NCBI GenBank assembly: GCA_026986375.1
Contig: JALSOQ010000015.1
Span: 1-40,470, forward strand
Source: Archaeoglobaceae archaeon
GTDB taxonomy: Archaea; Halobacteriota; Archaeoglobi; Archaeoglobales; Archaeoglobaceae
Direction of reading: 5' to 3'
DNA: 40,470 nucleotides
Both the position numbers and the translations under genes were made by a program. This document shows positions 40,337 through 40,470 of the stretch, piece after piece; within the stretch, counting starts at the first letter, position 1; every line of letters starts with the position of its first letter. Under the pieces are notes generated by a model. It had not been told where the DNA came from, ran no database searches, and saw only the letters and a list, made by a program, of their open reading frames with translations.

Positions 40337-40470
40337 GGATGCAGAAGAATATTCTGATTCTCTGTTTGAGTGAAGAGAAGACAGATTCGACCAAGCTTCT
40401 TTTACCGAAAGGGCTGGCATTCGTATTCCAAATCTAAGCTTTCAAGGGCTTTAACAAGCCAAGGGGCTTT
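40232..40470 (-). mobile_element. IS6-like insertion sequence, copy 2 (inverted, runs off the window)
   Basis: Reading on the minus strand from the right edge, the sequence gives the transposase C-terminus: KAPWLVKALESLDLEYECQ, then FGKRSLVESVFSSLKQR, then ITAKNPIKNWNLFCK and YYNHLRWLS before a stop near 40257. At least two frame changes are needed (near 40403 and 40345). The first 66 bases (40405-40470) are the exact reverse complement of 40055-40120. The right end repeat is about 40232-40254. Confidence 0.72.

Noticed and set aside
1-40470. CRISPR array, rRNA genes, prophage or defence cluster
   Set aside because: No regularly spaced direct repeats, rRNA-like stretches, integrase or phage structural genes are visible.

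Overview
The window looks like a piece of a hyperthermophilic euryarchaeal chromosome, most probably from the order Archaeoglobales (Archaeoglobus, Ferroglobus, Geoglobus or an uncultured relative). Signs are formylmethanofuran dehydrogenase and heterodisulfide reductase genes in an organism that also carries TRAP transport and AMP-forming acyl-CoA ligases, archaeal-type methionine adenosyltransferase, PheT, TmcA and pncB, archaeal TATA boxes with many leaderless starts, a type IV prepilin-like gene, and heavy use of AGG/AGA and ATA codons. No genus can be fixed from sequence alone. Genes are dense and many overlap by 4 to 35 bases.

Layout. 1-2994 (minus): two AMP-forming acyl-CoA ligases, the second cut by the window edge. 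3073-4266: methionine adenosyltransferase. 4386-8033: a TAXI-type TRAP transporter operon (lipoprotein receptor, a DUF1850 gene whose frame is broken at a T7 run, and a fused 4TM/12TM permease). 8098-12591: a class III aminotransferase, FeoB, a small membrane ORF and adenosylhomocysteinase. 12566-13252: a DUF2202 lipoprotein. 13312-20201 (minus): a tightly overlapping operon of polyferredoxin, FrhB-like iron-sulfur protein, HdrA-MvhD fusion, FwdA and FwdC. 20316-22901 (plus, divergent): HdrC, HdrB and MoeA. 22876-27050: aminotransferase, Lrp-type regulator, radical SAM enzyme and RNA m5C methyltransferase. 27047-27780: a membrane protein and a pilin-like protein. 27844-27928: tRNA-Leu(CAA). 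27956-31769: pncB, MazG-like, zinc-ribbon and CBS proteins, PheT. 31828-32233: a frameshifted YdjM-type gene. 32230-35189: an unknown protein overlapping MutS1. 35268-38848: DUF134 protein, universal stress protein, TmcA. 38850-39534: a DtxR-family repressor and FeoA behind a DtxR-like operator. 39577-40470: remains of two IS6-like elements in opposite orientation, running into the right edge.

The most interesting part is 13312-22901. It places CO2/formylmethanofuran chemistry (FwdA, FwdC), a flavin bifurcation module (HdrA fused to MvhD, plus HdrB and HdrC), an FrhB-like possible F420 module and a six-motif polyferredoxin in two divergent units sharing a short promoter region with a perfect 14-base palindrome. 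The W/Mo subunits FwdB and FwdD are absent, while the molybdopterin gene moeA follows hdrB. I infer an F420-, heterodisulfide- and formylmethanofuran-linked electron-transfer assembly. The parts are known; this combination deserves a check. Other points are a MutS1 overlapping a gene with a possible nuclease motif and no MutL in view, and a repressor with a mixed MntR/IdeR-like metal site next to its probable operator.

Three breaks in reading frame lie at or can be explained by T runs (DUF1850, YdjM-like, transposase). Sequence error is therefore a real alternative to biology. Both edges cut genes, and the right edge lies in a repeat, so this may be an assembled contig ending at an IS element.
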